Shown here in pieces: positions 55,401 to 63,456 of a stretch of DNA of 64,000 nucleotides. Under the pieces are notes generated by a model. The model saw nothing but the letters and a program-made list of their open reading frames with translations, was not told where the DNA came from and ran no database searches. The stretch is from Brumimicrobium oceani (GTDB lineage Bacteria > Bacteroidota > Bacteroidia > Flavobacteriales_D > Crocinitomicaceae). The translations under genes and the position numbers were made by a program. Location of the stretch: NCBI RefSeq assembly GCF_003143775.1, contig NZ_QFRJ01000006.1, positions 124,001-188,000 on the forward strand, read 5' to 3'. Each line of letters begins with the position of its first letter. Positions within the stretch are counted from its first letter, which is position 1.

Positions 55401-57538
55401 GTGGTGTTATTGATTCTTCCTCATTTATGCTTTTAAGCGAAGTCTCTGACGGAATTACTTGTCCGGAAACCATCACAAGAACTTATCAAATTGCTGATAC
55501 TTGTGGAGTTACTTTAACATGTACTCAGAATATTGTAATTAGCGAAATTATTCTTCCTAATGGAACCGCTCCAAATGACACAACAGTTCAATGTATTGGT
55601 GATGTTCCTCTTCCTGATGTGAATTTAATCACGGATGAAGCAGATAATTGTGCTGATATTCCAACAGTAACTTTTATCTCTGATGTTTCAGATGGAAATA
55701 CTTGTCCAGAAATCATTACAAGAACTTACAACATTGAAGATAAATGCGGGAATAATATTTATGTGGTTCAAACGATTACGATAAACGATACTATTCTGCC
55801 AACCGCTAGTAATCCTGATACGATTTTTGTAGATTGTTTGGCAGATGTTCCACTTCCAGATATTTCCGTGGTGACAGACGAAGCAGATAATTGCACGGCA
55901 AATCCAACAGTGGCTTTTGTTTCTGAAACTTCCGATGGAAATACATGTAACATTGAAGAAATCACAAGGATTTACAGCGTTACTGATGATTGTGGAAATA
56001 CGATTGATGTTACGCAAACAATTGTTGTAGAAGTATCTGACCCTGTGTTTACCCTTTCTAGCACAAATCCTACAACATGCCAAGGAAACGAGGGCACAAT
56101 TACACTTTCAGGCTTAATTCCATCTTCAAATTATGAATTGAGTTTTGATGGCGGAACGCCGTTTTCGATTACCACTGATGGAACTGGAGAATACACCATT
56201 ACTGGATTAGTTGAAGGAACTTACACAGGTTTTACACTTACAGAATCGACTTGTTCAACGTGTAGCACAACCCAAAACGTAACGATGACATTGACTGATC
56301 CAATCCCCCCAGTTGTAAATGCCGGAACTGATGTTGTAGCATGTGAAAACGACATTGTTACTTTAACAGCATTCAATCCAGAAAACGCAAATATTTCGTG
56401 GAATAATGGAGTTACTGATGGTGTTGGATTTGTTTCTCCTGTTGGAATTTCGACCTACACTGTCACCGCGGAAAAAGTAAATTGTTTTACCACAGACCAA
56501 GTTCAAGTTACTGTTAATCCTTTGCCAATTGTTGATGCTGGAAATGATTTTACGGTTTGTGATGGAGATGAAACTACGCTTTCAGGAATTGGTGCAGATA
56601 CTTATGTTTGGGATAATGGTGTGTTTGATGGAGTTCCATTTACGCCGAGTTTGGGGCTCCAAACCTATACTGTTGTTGGGACATCAATTTTTGGATGTGA
56701 AAACACAGACCAAGTCGATGTTGAAGTCATTACTTCACCAGAAATCTCATTTACAGCGAACCAAACAATTGGCTGCGCACCGCAGGAAATCAACTTCATT
56801 AGCACTTCACCTGGAGTTGGAAACCAGTGTCTTTTCTCCATTAGCGATATCGCCCAAGTTTCGGGTTGCAACGTAAATTATGTTTTTGAAGATGCTGGGT
56901 GTTATGACGTCACGCTGCAAGTTGAACTTTCAAACGGCTGTACCGATGATTTCACCGTTTCAGATTACATTTGCATTGACGATTACCCAATTGCAGATTT
57001 CACAGTAAATCCAGAAGAAATCACCAACATTTACAACGCGGTAGAGTTCACCAACACATCTTCTGGAGCAACAGCTTATGAGTGGAATTTTGGAGATGAA
57101 AACATTTCAAACGCAATTAACCCAACCCACGAATATTCAGTAAACACCATCAAAGAAAAAGCTATTTTTGATGTCCAACTCATCGCAACGAGCAACTTAG
57201 GTTGTCAAGATACTTTCAATTTAGACCTTCCATTTTTCGAGGAATTGGTCTATTTTATTCCAAATAGTTTTACGCCAGATGGAAATGACTACAACCAAAC
57301 CTTCAAGCCCGTTTTCACCTCAGGATTTGATCCCTTAGATTACAAATTGCAAATCTATAACCGTTGGGGAGAATTGATTTTTGAAAGCAATGATGCAAAT
57401 TATGGTTGGGACGGCACTTATGGAGCGAGCAAGATAAAATTTGCCCCTGAAGGCGCTTATGTTTGGAAGATCAGCTTCAAAAAATTGCGAAACGAAGAAA
57501 GCAAAGAGATCATTGGGAGTGTGAGCTTATTGAGATAA
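52421..57538 (+). CDS. Giant T9SS type B adhesin-like protein with internal duplication
   Basis: This ~1705-residue secreted protein has a signal peptide (FLLLVIILPSTLFAQ). The N-terminal domain (about 20-310) resembles DUF3344-type surface modules (GAFLIWSGIEDGSG, GWNIIVVYSDPS). Three ~65-residue repeats follow with NNGI-GTWSP-F and TYTFTP motifs, then a ~410-residue block present twice (54.31-55.28 and 55.55-56.52 kb). Ig-like, PKD (ATAYEWNFGDENISN) and type B sorting (IPNSFTPDGNDYNQTFKP, YNRWGELIFE) domains end it. Few cysteine-free repeats: most modules carry a cysteine pair. Ligand unknown. The ATG at 52421 is chosen because it begins the signal peptide. Confidence 0.88.
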   Translation: MKSWFLEIFSFLLLVIILPSTLFAQTHVTLNLFQQFNGKFDYTIIGNTHNAFDNWQTPPPPCQMLTSSSATLNLSAAQNVVGAFLIWSGIEDGSGTTVTLNGIVQTPDFINSINVNPSSFSPLPYFSAVKDITTYVQTTGNGLYNISNFNLNPLLSNYCSNAVYYSGWNIIVVYSDPSVTNTQLNIYDGFRFVGTGQLGSITFPINNLNITNTTNANMTLLSWNGSSSLFLAQSILINGDTLNNSQNPSNNPFNSTNSFTGSNSSWNMDVDTYDISNSINVGDVNATIVVNASYLRFISNIITSIPSELSDATVFFDTITGQELCDNQTLNIDFTVLNINSNDTLPQGTPISVFVNDSIFLGTILTPSDILIGDSLAMSTSVTIPANVASPFDLSVIANQDATQLGIIAESNLTNNSADTTLSLIPVITPIFDSIPPVCQGTNLVLSTTSNNGILGTWSPVFNTQATTIYTFTPSSLFCADTVQLTVQIVPEIAPTFTLPDSICINDTLVFPTVSNNGINGTWSPAFDNQNTTTYTFTPDSSGVSANCPASVQQLIEVIPQTVPSFSFQDSLCPGASFTFPNTSNNGIIGTWSPAFDNQNTTNYTFTPAANSIFNGCAASISETITIIDIINPTGTAPADLTLQCIGDVPPADVNLSTDEADNCTAIPTVTFVSDISDGNNCPEIITRTYNIADDNGNDIDVIQTITINDDTPPTASNISTTVQCLSDVPAVDIAIVSDEADNCTVNPTVAFVSESTNANICNGQEITRIYSVTDDCGNNINITHTIIVDSYTPTFTVSGQGTNSCNGTDGTITLSGLAPNTNYLMSFDGGTTNPITTNAAGNYVITGLSAGSYTNYTISDADCPSCATTENVSININDPTAAIIGAGPDAQYCEGTTVILNAFNPENANISWNNGITEGVGFVPPVGVSYYTVTSERVNCFSSDQIMITVSPAITDITCPSDLTASCAISEQAPYADFNAFTAAGGSATIPVGGVIDSSSFMLLSEVSDGITCPETITRTYQIADTCGVTLTCTQNIVISEIILPNGTAPNDTTVQCIGDVPLPDVNLITDEADNCADIPTVTFISDVSDGNTCPEIITRTYNIEDKCGNNIYVVQTITINDTILPTASNPDTIFVDCLADVPLPDISVVTDEADNCTANPTVAFVSETSDGNTCNIEEITRIYSVTDDCGNTIDVTQTIVVEVSDPVFTLSSTNPTTCQGNEGTITLSGLIPSSNYELSFDGGTPFSITTDGTGEYTITGLVEGTYTGFTLTESTCSTCSTTQNVTMTLTDPIPPVVNAGTDVVACENDIVTLTAFNPENANISWNNGVTDGVGFVSPVGISTYTVTAEKVNCFTTDQVQVTVNPLPIVDAGNDFTVCDGDETTLSGIGADTYVWDNGVFDGVPFTPSLGLQTYTVVGTSIFGCENTDQVDVEVITSPEISFTANQTIGCAPQEINFISTSPGVGNQCLFSISDIAQVSGCNVNYVFEDAGCYDVTLQVELSNGCTDDFTVSDYICIDDYPIADFTVNPEEITNIYNAVEFTNTSSGATAYEWNFGDENISNAINPTHEYSVNTIKEKAIFDVQLIATSNLGCQDTFNLDLPFFEELVYFIPNSFTPDGNDYNQTFKPVFTSGFDPLDYKLQIYNRWGELIFESNDANYGWDGTYGASKIKFAPEGAYVWKISFKKLRNEESKEIIGSVSLLR

Positions 57539-57564
57539 TCGGATCATCATCCCAACAAAAAACA

Positions 57565-57690
57565 TTGATCGAAGAGATAATGTAGGGACGTTTTGCAAAC
57601 GTCCGTACCAGATTATCAAAGAGAGATCATTATCCGAAGAGATAGTTCCAGAACGATTCGCAATCGTCCCCACCACATTATCAAAGAGAG
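57565..57690. repeat. REP-like palindrome cluster, copy 3
   Basis: Units starting at 57571 and 57636 (GAAGAGATAATGTAGGGACG; GAAGAGATAGTTCCAGAACG) contain the palindrome GGACGTTTTGCAAACGTCC (57586-57604) and a diverged one (CGATTCGCAATCG). AGATTATCAAAGAGAGATCA separates the units and recurs after the second. The copy lies between the giant T9SS gene and the channel gene. Confidence 0.75.
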
Positions 57691-57809
57691 ATCATTATCA
57701 ATAGAAGAAATAAATATCCCCAAAATATCCATTTTCACGGCATCAAATATTTCGACTTTAGCAAATAAAATATACTTTTACCTATTACACTCATAAAATC
57801 AGCGTTTGG

Positions 57810-58634
57810 ATGGCGATAAAAGAGAAAATAAGGCAGGTTGTTGATGACAATACCACCAAAAATGGGAAAATCTTTGATAATATAGTTCAACTTTTGATTT
57901 TCACTTCGCTTACTGCGTACGCCGTGGAAACTCTGCCCAACATTTCTCCCGAAATACGCAAAGTTTTATTTTGGATAGAAACAGTATGTATCGTATTGTT
58001 TACGGCAGAGTATATTCTAAGAATTTACATTGCAAAAAAACCATTCAAGTACATATTTAGCTTTTACGGCATTATCGACTTCCTCGCCATACTTCCGTTC
58101 TTCATGATTGCCACACATGACTTTTTAGCCTTGCGTGCGTTTAGGATATTTAGAGTTTTTCGAGCGTTTAAATTGATACGCTACAACAAAGCACTCAATC
58201 GTTTTCATTTAGTAGCTAAACTTATTCGTGAAGAAGTTATTCTGTTTCTTATTGTAACTGGAATTTTTATTTTCTTAGCTTCCGCAGGAATCTACCACTT
58301 TGAAAACAAGGCGCAACCAGAGCTATTCAAGTCTATATTCCATGGCGGATGGTGGGCAATTGTTACGCTTACAACCGTAGGATATGGAGATGTTTACCCG
58401 ATAACTGTAGGTGGAAAAATCTTTACTTTTTTCATGCTTATGATTGGAGTGGGCATTGTTACCATTCCTGCTGGTCTCGTTGCAAGTGCGCTCACGAAAG
58501 CCAGACAAATTGAAGATGAAGCTTTATTGGAAACTGAGAGAAATGAAAAGGAAGAAGAAGATGAATATGGAACTAAGCTACTAAAACCAGTCAAAAAAAA
58601 GAAGAAAATTAGAGAAGACACAGATATCGATTAA
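57810..58634 (+). CDS. Voltage-gated potassium channel (six-TM Kv-type)
   Basis: This 274-residue membrane protein has an S1-S4 voltage-sensor module. S4 carries arginines every third residue (LRAFRIFRVFRAFKLIR, residues 108-124). S5, a pore loop with the selectivity filter TVGYGD (189-194) in TLTTVGYGDVYPI, and S6 follow. A charged cytosolic tail (EEEDEYGTKLLKPVKKKKK) ends it; no RCK domain is attached. All determinants of a K+-selective, voltage-sensitive channel are visible. Probably monocistronic. Confidence 0.94.
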   Translation: MAIKEKIRQVVDDNTTKNGKIFDNIVQLLIFTSLTAYAVETLPNISPEIRKVLFWIETVCIVLFTAEYILRIYIAKKPFKYIFSFYGIIDFLAILPFFMIATHDFLALRAFRIFRVFRAFKLIRYNKALNRFHLVAKLIREEVILFLIVTGIFIFLASAGIYHFENKAQPELFKSIFHGGWWAIVTLTTVGYGDVYPITVGGKIFTFFMLMIGVGIVTIPAGLVASALTKARQIEDEALLETERNEKEEEDEYGTKLLKPVKKKKKIREDTDID

Positions 58635-58755
58635 TCCAAAAAAGAATAAGTGATCTTTTGGTTTATTGATTCCACTTAAAGTTACCACTAATTTCAATTT
58701 AAAATCCTTAAGATTAGTTTAATATGAATTATTGAAGATTTTCTAATCAACAAAG

Positions 58756-58904
58756 GAGATTCCTCAATACTCGGTATTTTCGGAATGACAATCGATAGGT
58801 TGGTTAGGCGGGGAAAGTTGCTGAAGCTTTGCTTCAGCAACTTTCCCCAATCAATAATATATAACACATTTCATTCCGAAGGAGTTAAACGACTGAGGAA
58901 TCTC
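58756..58904. repeat. Triple-nested palindromic (MITE/REP-like) element
   Basis: Three nested inverted pairs share one centre: GAGATTCCTCA (58756-58766) with TGAGGAATCTC (58894-58904); TTCGGAATGA (58779-58788) with TCATTCCGAA (58871-58880); and an 18-bp perfect stem GGGGAAAGTTGCTGAAGC (58810-58827) with its complement (58831-58848) around a TTT loop. It occupies the 0.5 kb gap before the HdeD-like gene. The rest of this gap (58635-59158) shows no gene. Confidence 0.8.
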
Positions 58905-59158
58905 TTTTTGATTATCTTTAAATATTAATTTGGTTTCAAAGTCATAATTTTTAGCTAGTTATTTCTATTATAAAGAACTGGTATGATAGCGGGTAACCAC
59001 ATCTTGTTTTAATCAACCCACTGGAATAAATGATTTATCTCAGTTTTCACAATAATTAGCTCTTTTTCAAAGGAGTAATGTAGAGTAAACACTAAATAGA
59101 TTATCTTTGTAATTACCTAGGTAATCAATCTAAGGTGCTTCATTTAAACTATTTAGCT

Positions 59159-59797
59159 ATGAGTAATTCAATTTTTAAATCGTTGACAAACACTGTCAAA
59201 AACTGGTACATTCCTCTAATCGTAGGGGTTTTATTTATAGGTGCTGGAATTTTCACCTTTGCCTCGCCAATATCTTCTTATTTGGCACTTTCCCTACTTT
59301 TTAGCACATCTTTTTTGGTATCAGGAATGTTTGAAGTCATCTTCGCCATATCCAATAGAAAATCTATGGACAATTGGGGTTGGACTCTAGTTTTTGGATT
59401 GGTAACTTTCTTTTTTGGGCTATCTATGACCATGCAACCCGCTTTCTCTATGTTTACACTTGCAGTTTTTGTAGGGATTACTCTCCTATTTCGTTCAATT
59501 GCAGCCATCAGCTTCGCAATTGAAATCAAAAATTACGGTGTTGGTCAATGGGGATTCTTGCTTGGAATAGGTATAATTGGTGCTATTTTCTCCTTCATTC
59601 TCCTTGTTAATCCAGTTTTTGCTGGCGCAACAATCGTTACATGGACAGCTATTTCATTCATAGCAGTGGGCGTTTTTAGTATTGTTTTATCTCTAAGACT
59701 AAGAAAAGTTAAACATATTTCTAAGAAAATTTCAAAAGGATTACGCGATCGTTTTGAAGCCATCTCAAAAGAAATCAGAGAGGAGATTTATGATTAA
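59159..59797 (+). CDS. HdeD/DUF308 family membrane protein
   Basis: This 212-residue protein has six hydrophobic helices arranged as three related pairs (YIPLIVGVLFIGAGIFTF, GWTLVFGLVTFFFGLSMTM, GFLLGIGIIGAIFSFILLVN), the pattern of the HdeD family linked to acid resistance in E. coli; role in Bacteroidota unknown. The C-terminus is charged. The ATG at 59159 is chosen over 59135. TATCTTTG at 59102-59109 resembles a -7 element. Confidence 0.87.
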   Translation: MSNSIFKSLTNTVKNWYIPLIVGVLFIGAGIFTFASPISSYLALSLLFSTSFLVSGMFEVIFAISNRKSMDNWGWTLVFGLVTFFFGLSMTMQPAFSMFTLAVFVGITLLFRSIAAISFAIEIKNYGVGQWGFLLGIGIIGAIFSFILLVNPVFAGATIVTWTAISFIAVGVFSIVLSLRLRKVKHISKKISKGLRDRFEAISKEIREEIYD

Positions 59798-59907
59798 TCC
59801 CTAAACATCGAATTAACATTCATATGGAAATTGCGAATTAATTTAACTAGAAAATTTGTATTTTTCATGCTTGTATCCGTATCGCATCGGAGAAAAAATC
59901 AATTCAT

Positions 59908-60507
59908 ATGAGAAACTTTAGTTTTAGAGAATTCTTAACCTCTAACATATCAGCAGACCCAGAAGTAATAACTCAACTTCTGCAGAGGTGTCAACGGAAA
60001 AGTTATAAAAAAGGCGACTTTCTGATTTTAGCTGGAGCCAATTGTTCGCATATCTTTTTTGTTGAAAAAGGAGTGCTTAGACAGTATTCAATTGACGAGA
60101 AAGGAAAAGAGCATATTTTACAATTTGCACCAGAGGGTTGGTTGCTCAACGACAGGGAGAGCATGTACTTCAATCAACCGTCGAAATACTATATTGAAGC
60201 CTTAGAGAACACGGATGTTTTTATTTTAGACGAAAAGGTTATTGACCAATTAGCATTAGAAATTCCAAGTTTTTCCACTTTCAATACAGAATTGCTAAAC
60301 AATCACATTCGACATCTTCAAAACAGGATCAACTTATTGTTGAGCGCCACCGCTGAAGAGAGATATTTGACTTTCATTCAAATGTATCCCGATATACTTT
60401 TACGTGTTCCCCAATGGATGGTGGCGTCCTACCTAGGAATTACTGCAGAAAGTTTGAGTCGCGTAAGGAAGGAACTCGTCGCAAAAAACTTTAAAAAAAC
60501 TTCTTAA
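59908..60507 (+). CDS. Crp/Fnr-family transcriptional regulator
   Basis: This 199-residue protein has an N-terminal cyclic-nucleotide-binding-type beta-roll (about 25-115; FLILAGANCSHIFFVEKGVL) and a C-terminal winged helix-turn-helix (about 150-195; YLGITAESLSRVRKELVAKN). The cAMP-pocket residues of Crp are not conserved, and there is no N-terminal iron-sulfur cysteine cluster, so the effector is unknown. An 11-base motif upstream (TTTTCATGCTT, 59862-59872) recurs before the pirin gene. Confidence 0.9.
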   Translation: MRNFSFREFLTSNISADPEVITQLLQRCQRKSYKKGDFLILAGANCSHIFFVEKGVLRQYSIDEKGKEHILQFAPEGWLLNDRESMYFNQPSKYYIEALENTDVFILDEKVIDQLALEIPSFSTFNTELLNNHIRHLQNRINLLLSATAEERYLTFIQMYPDILLRVPQWMVASYLGITAESLSRVRKELVAKNFKKTS

Positions 60508-60560
60508 CATACGTCAATGCGCAAGGCAATTTTCATGCTTAACTTTACATTCAAAAAGAA

Positions 60561-61436
60561 ATGAAAATGAAAAATATAGATATTATAGCAGAACCTAATC
60601 CTCCACACTTTGTAGGAGATGGTTTCCGGGTTCATAATTTTATTCCAAGTGTTCCTAGAATGGATATGAAGAGTATGGATCCGTTTATTATACTAGATTA
60701 CAACTCAAAATTTGTATTTCCTCCCACAGACAAACCAAAAGGTGTTGGCGTACATCCTCACAAAGGTTTTGAAACAGTTACGATTGCCTACAAAGGGAAA
60801 ATCGAACATCACGACAGTAGCGGTGGCGGTGGAGTAATTGATGAAGGCGGAGTGCAATGGATGACCGCAGGAAACGGAGTTTTGCATAAAGAATTCCATG
60901 AGAAAGAATGGAGCAAAACCGGAGGAGAATTTCAGATGGTGCAACTTTGGGTCAATCTCCCGAAAAAGGATAAAAGCACGCCAGCAAAATATCAAGGCAT
61001 TAGCTACGACATGATAAATCGCGTGGAATTACCTGAAAATGCAGGAATCATTGAAGTAATTGCAGGAGAATATCAAGGAACAAAAGGAGCGGCAACTACC
61101 TTTACACCTATCCATTTGATGAATGCCAAGCTAGTTAAAAATGGAAAAGCAAGATTTAATTTCCCTGCGAATTACACGACAATAATTTTAGCTATTGAAG
61201 GCGAAATTAAAATAAATGGTAAGGAAGTACTGCCCACAGATCATTTGGCATTAATGGCGAGAGATGGTGAACATTTTGAAATTGAAGCCATGGAAAAATC
61301 AATTGTGCTCATATTAAGTGGAGAGCCAATTAAGGAACCTATAGCAGCGCATGGTCCTTTCGTAATGAATACGAGAGATGAATTAATTGAGGCTTTCAAT
61401 GATTTTAATGAAGGGAAGTTTGGTTTTTTGGAATAA
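60561..61436 (+). CDS. Pirin family protein
   Basis: This 291-residue bicupin has the metal ligands of the pirin N-terminal cupin, His65 and His67 in GVHPHKGFET, and His109 with Glu111 in GVLHKEFHE. The spacing matches human pirin and quercetinase YhhW. SGGGGVIDEGGVQWMTAGN is also typical. Bacterial pirins have quercetin 2,3-dioxygenase or regulatory activities; the one here is undetermined. It starts 53 bases after the Crp/Fnr gene, with a TAACTTTA -7-like box (60540-60547) giving it a possible promoter of its own. Confidence 0.92.
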   Translation: MKMKNIDIIAEPNPPHFVGDGFRVHNFIPSVPRMDMKSMDPFIILDYNSKFVFPPTDKPKGVGVHPHKGFETVTIAYKGKIEHHDSSGGGGVIDEGGVQWMTAGNGVLHKEFHEKEWSKTGGEFQMVQLWVNLPKKDKSTPAKYQGISYDMINRVELPENAGIIEVIAGEYQGTKGAATTFTPIHLMNAKLVKNGKARFNFPANYTTIILAIEGEIKINGKEVLPTDHLALMARDGEHFEIEAMEKSIVLILSGEPIKEPIAAHGPFVMNTRDELIEAFNDFNEGKFGFLE

Positions 61437-61509
61437 ACTTCTTGTAGGGAATTTTACCAACAGTTTAACATATTACAATAGAAAATGGTTTCCCCGTTAA
61501 TTTGACAAA

Positions 61510-61553
61510 ATCCTTCCATTTTTGAAAATCATAATTTTCAAAAATGGAAGGAT
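61510..61553. repeat. 20-bp perfect inverted repeat
   Basis: ATCCTTCCATTTTTGAAAAT is followed by a four-base loop and its exact complement. No T-tract follows on either strand beyond the arm itself. Confidence 0.8.
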
Positions 61554-61575
61554 GACAGTTGTTGGTGTAAAGGGG

Positions 61576-61631
61576 CAAACGAGAGGAAAAAACGAAAGCA
61601 CCAAAGCGCTTTTGTTTTTTCCTCTCGTTTG
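61576..61631. repeat. 18-bp perfect inverted repeat with inner stem
   Basis: CAAACGAGAGGAAAAAAC and its exact complement surround GAAAGC...GCTTTT, extending the hairpin to about 24 pairs. Confidence 0.8.
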
Positions 61632-62096
61632 AAATATGGGGTCACATTAAATTTGTGGGGATATGTTTTATTATAAAACAATGGCCAGCTAATATCCAAA
61701 CGTCAATTACAATTAACATCACGTCAATATTTTTTCAATTTATGCTTCATTTCGAAATAAGGTCGACATTTAGCTATAAGTTTTCTTGTGGCTTGTCGAT
61801 GTGGAATTAGACCGAGAAGTAAAAAAAAGTTACCACAAGATATAATCTTGTGGTAACGCTTTAGTTACCTAATGTTCTACTTCGTGGTATATCTTGTGGG
61901 AAAGTTTTAGTCTTGTTCTTTTATGCACTTCATCTTTTACAGAGTCTAAAAGATGAACTCAAGATAGGATAAGACTAATTTTTATACAGGGATTCTTAGT
62001 CAAGAAAAAACTTAATCCCCAACTTTTAAAACTGACCCGAAATATGCCCCTAGCCTAATGTCATCCTAAAGCAAATTTCTTCTTCAATTTGTTGAA

Positions 62097-62186
62097 AATA
62101 GAAATTTGCGAAGGAACTTGCCAGTTTACCGCTTAATCACATACTTGATTAGATTTGTCTACGAGTAAAGTCTCTGATAGGCATTT
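62097..62186 (+). repeat. 94-bp dispersed repeat, copy B
   Basis: This copy of the element at 35351-35444 keeps AATAGAAATTT, CAGTTTACCGC, AGTAAAGT and GATAGGCATTT in order and at similar spacing, with a short gap in the middle. Confidence 0.65.
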
Positions 62187-62211
62187 AGAATAATCAATTT
62201 TCAATTACGAA

Positions 62212-63384
62212 TTAACTCGCAATTTCTAAGTATTGTTTTAAAATATGCATTTGCAGTTTATTCCCACGTCTGATTTGTGTTTCTCTGGACAAGTATTTTT
62301 GCATGAATTTATTTCCAAGTTTTAGTGTCTTGGGTATAAAATTCGCATTCCAAAGTTCAGGCAGCTCTAGTCTTTCAAAAACTTCTTGATCAAGCAAATA
62401 CCGTGAACTGGAGACATGAATATAATTCAAGAAGTTTCTTTGAAATTGATGCTTCAATAATGGATTCTCTAATGATTCTTGGACTAAAGACTGCGCTAAA
62501 TAAACAGAATCTTTATCCGAAGGCGGCTGAACGGAAGTCCACAGAAAAAAATTCTCTGTGGCTTCTTTTTTATGATCTGGCAAATGTTCTACTGGTATTC
62601 CCATCAGATAAGAAATATATTTCCACAAATGAAACATTCCTAATTCCTCCTCTTCAGTAAATTCATTTCCCAATTTTTTAAGTCCATGAAGTAAAACCAA
62701 ACTAAAACCATTGGCGGTTGCAGTCATGTCCCACAAATTAATGGGCTCTCCCATTTCTTGAACATCCCAATCTTTGACATACTTTTTGAGATGAAATCGA
62801 GCATAGGAATGAATTAATCTTGTTTTTATCGCAAATCCATAGCCTTTCTGATGAATTCCCATGGCGTCTCTCCTGGTAACATTAATCCAAAAATCCAAAG
62901 TTTCCGACAACCTTTTCAGTGCTCCTTTCTTAAATGCTCCAGTAAAAACAAGTGGTTTGTTAAGATAGGCATAGTCGTAACCACCCATTAAAGAATAATC
63001 TCGCAAGGACAGCAAAGCATCCCTTCCTGTTTTCATGCAGGCTTCCGCGCCCAAATTAAGAAGTTTCTGATCTAACCAATCCGGAACCTGTTCGCTGAAC
63101 TGAAATAACTCTTGAACGCTTTGAGCGACTTCATCATCTTTTGGAATTCCATTTCTAATGTAGGATTCAATCTTCTGGTTTGCCTTATGAAATGGCTGAT
63201 CTACATAAAAGTCTTGAATTACACGATCTCCGAGTTTATCTACTTGATAATACAGTTTTGCTTTGTGGTCAAAATTTTCAAAAGTGAGTTCAGCCCCGCT
63301 CCAATCAACAATCTCTTTACCATTTCCTTTTTCCCAATAGGATTTGAAATGGGTTGCGTCCTTATACCTCGGTTCTAAAGCCAT
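62212..63384 (-). CDS. MpaB-family (DUF2236) oxygenase-like protein
   Basis: This 390-residue protein matches the DUF2236/MpaB family, which includes rubber oxygenase Lcp (a b-type haem protein) and fungal MpaB. Conserved elements include RDALLSLRDYSLMGGYDYA, RLSETLDFWINVT and KTRLIHSYARFHLKK, the latter with the basic-histidine segment near the haem in Lcp, plus TATANGFSLVLLHGLKKLG. No clear signal peptide is present, unlike secreted Lcp. Substrate unknown. It follows the peroxidase gene on the same strand after 72 bases, separated by an inverted repeat. Confidence 0.8.
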   Translation of the reverse strand: MALEPRYKDATHFKSYWEKGNGKEIVDWSGAELTFENFDHKAKLYYQVDKLGDRVIQDFYVDQPFHKANQKIESYIRNGIPKDDEVAQSVQELFQFSEQVPDWLDQKLLNLGAEACMKTGRDALLSLRDYSLMGGYDYAYLNKPLVFTGAFKKGALKRLSETLDFWINVTRRDAMGIHQKGYGFAIKTRLIHSYARFHLKKYVKDWDVQEMGEPINLWDMTATANGFSLVLLHGLKKLGNEFTEEEELGMFHLWKYISYLMGIPVEHLPDHKKEATENFFLWTSVQPPSDKDSVYLAQSLVQESLENPLLKHQFQRNFLNYIHVSSSRYLLDQEVFERLELPELWNANFIPKTLKLGNKFMQKYLSRETQIRRGNKLQMHILKQYLEIAS

Positions 63385-63402
63385 TCCACAAAAATAAAAT
63401 CA

Positions 63403-63439
63403 ATTAGGAATTACGAAATAAACAATCGCAATTCCTAAT
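63403..63439 (-). terminator. Possible weak terminator hairpin
   Basis: ATTAGGAATT (63403-63412) and AATTCCTAAT (63430-63439) form a 10-bp AT-rich stem in the gap after the peroxidase stop. On the minus strand a T-rich stretch follows. Weak. Confidence 0.3.
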
Positions 63440-63456
63440 TTCCAATTAACTATAAA

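Larger units (their letters stand above)
61437..62211. other. Hairpin-rich 775-bp intergenic region
   Basis: No coding frame of note is present. Four strong inverted repeats occur: 20-bp perfect at 61510-61529/61534-61553; 18-bp perfect at 61576-61593/61614-61631 enclosing a smaller stem; 13-bp perfect at 61829-61841/61845-61857; and 10-bp at 61929-61938/61948-61957. A dispersed-repeat copy occupies 62097-62186. It lies between convergent genes, so these may include terminators for pirin or MpaB-like transcripts, or structured RNAs. Confidence 0.6.

Noticed and set aside
55688-56083. 131-codon minus-strand ORF inside the giant T9SS gene
   Set aside because: Arises from repeated codon patterns in the duplicated block; no start context or domain.
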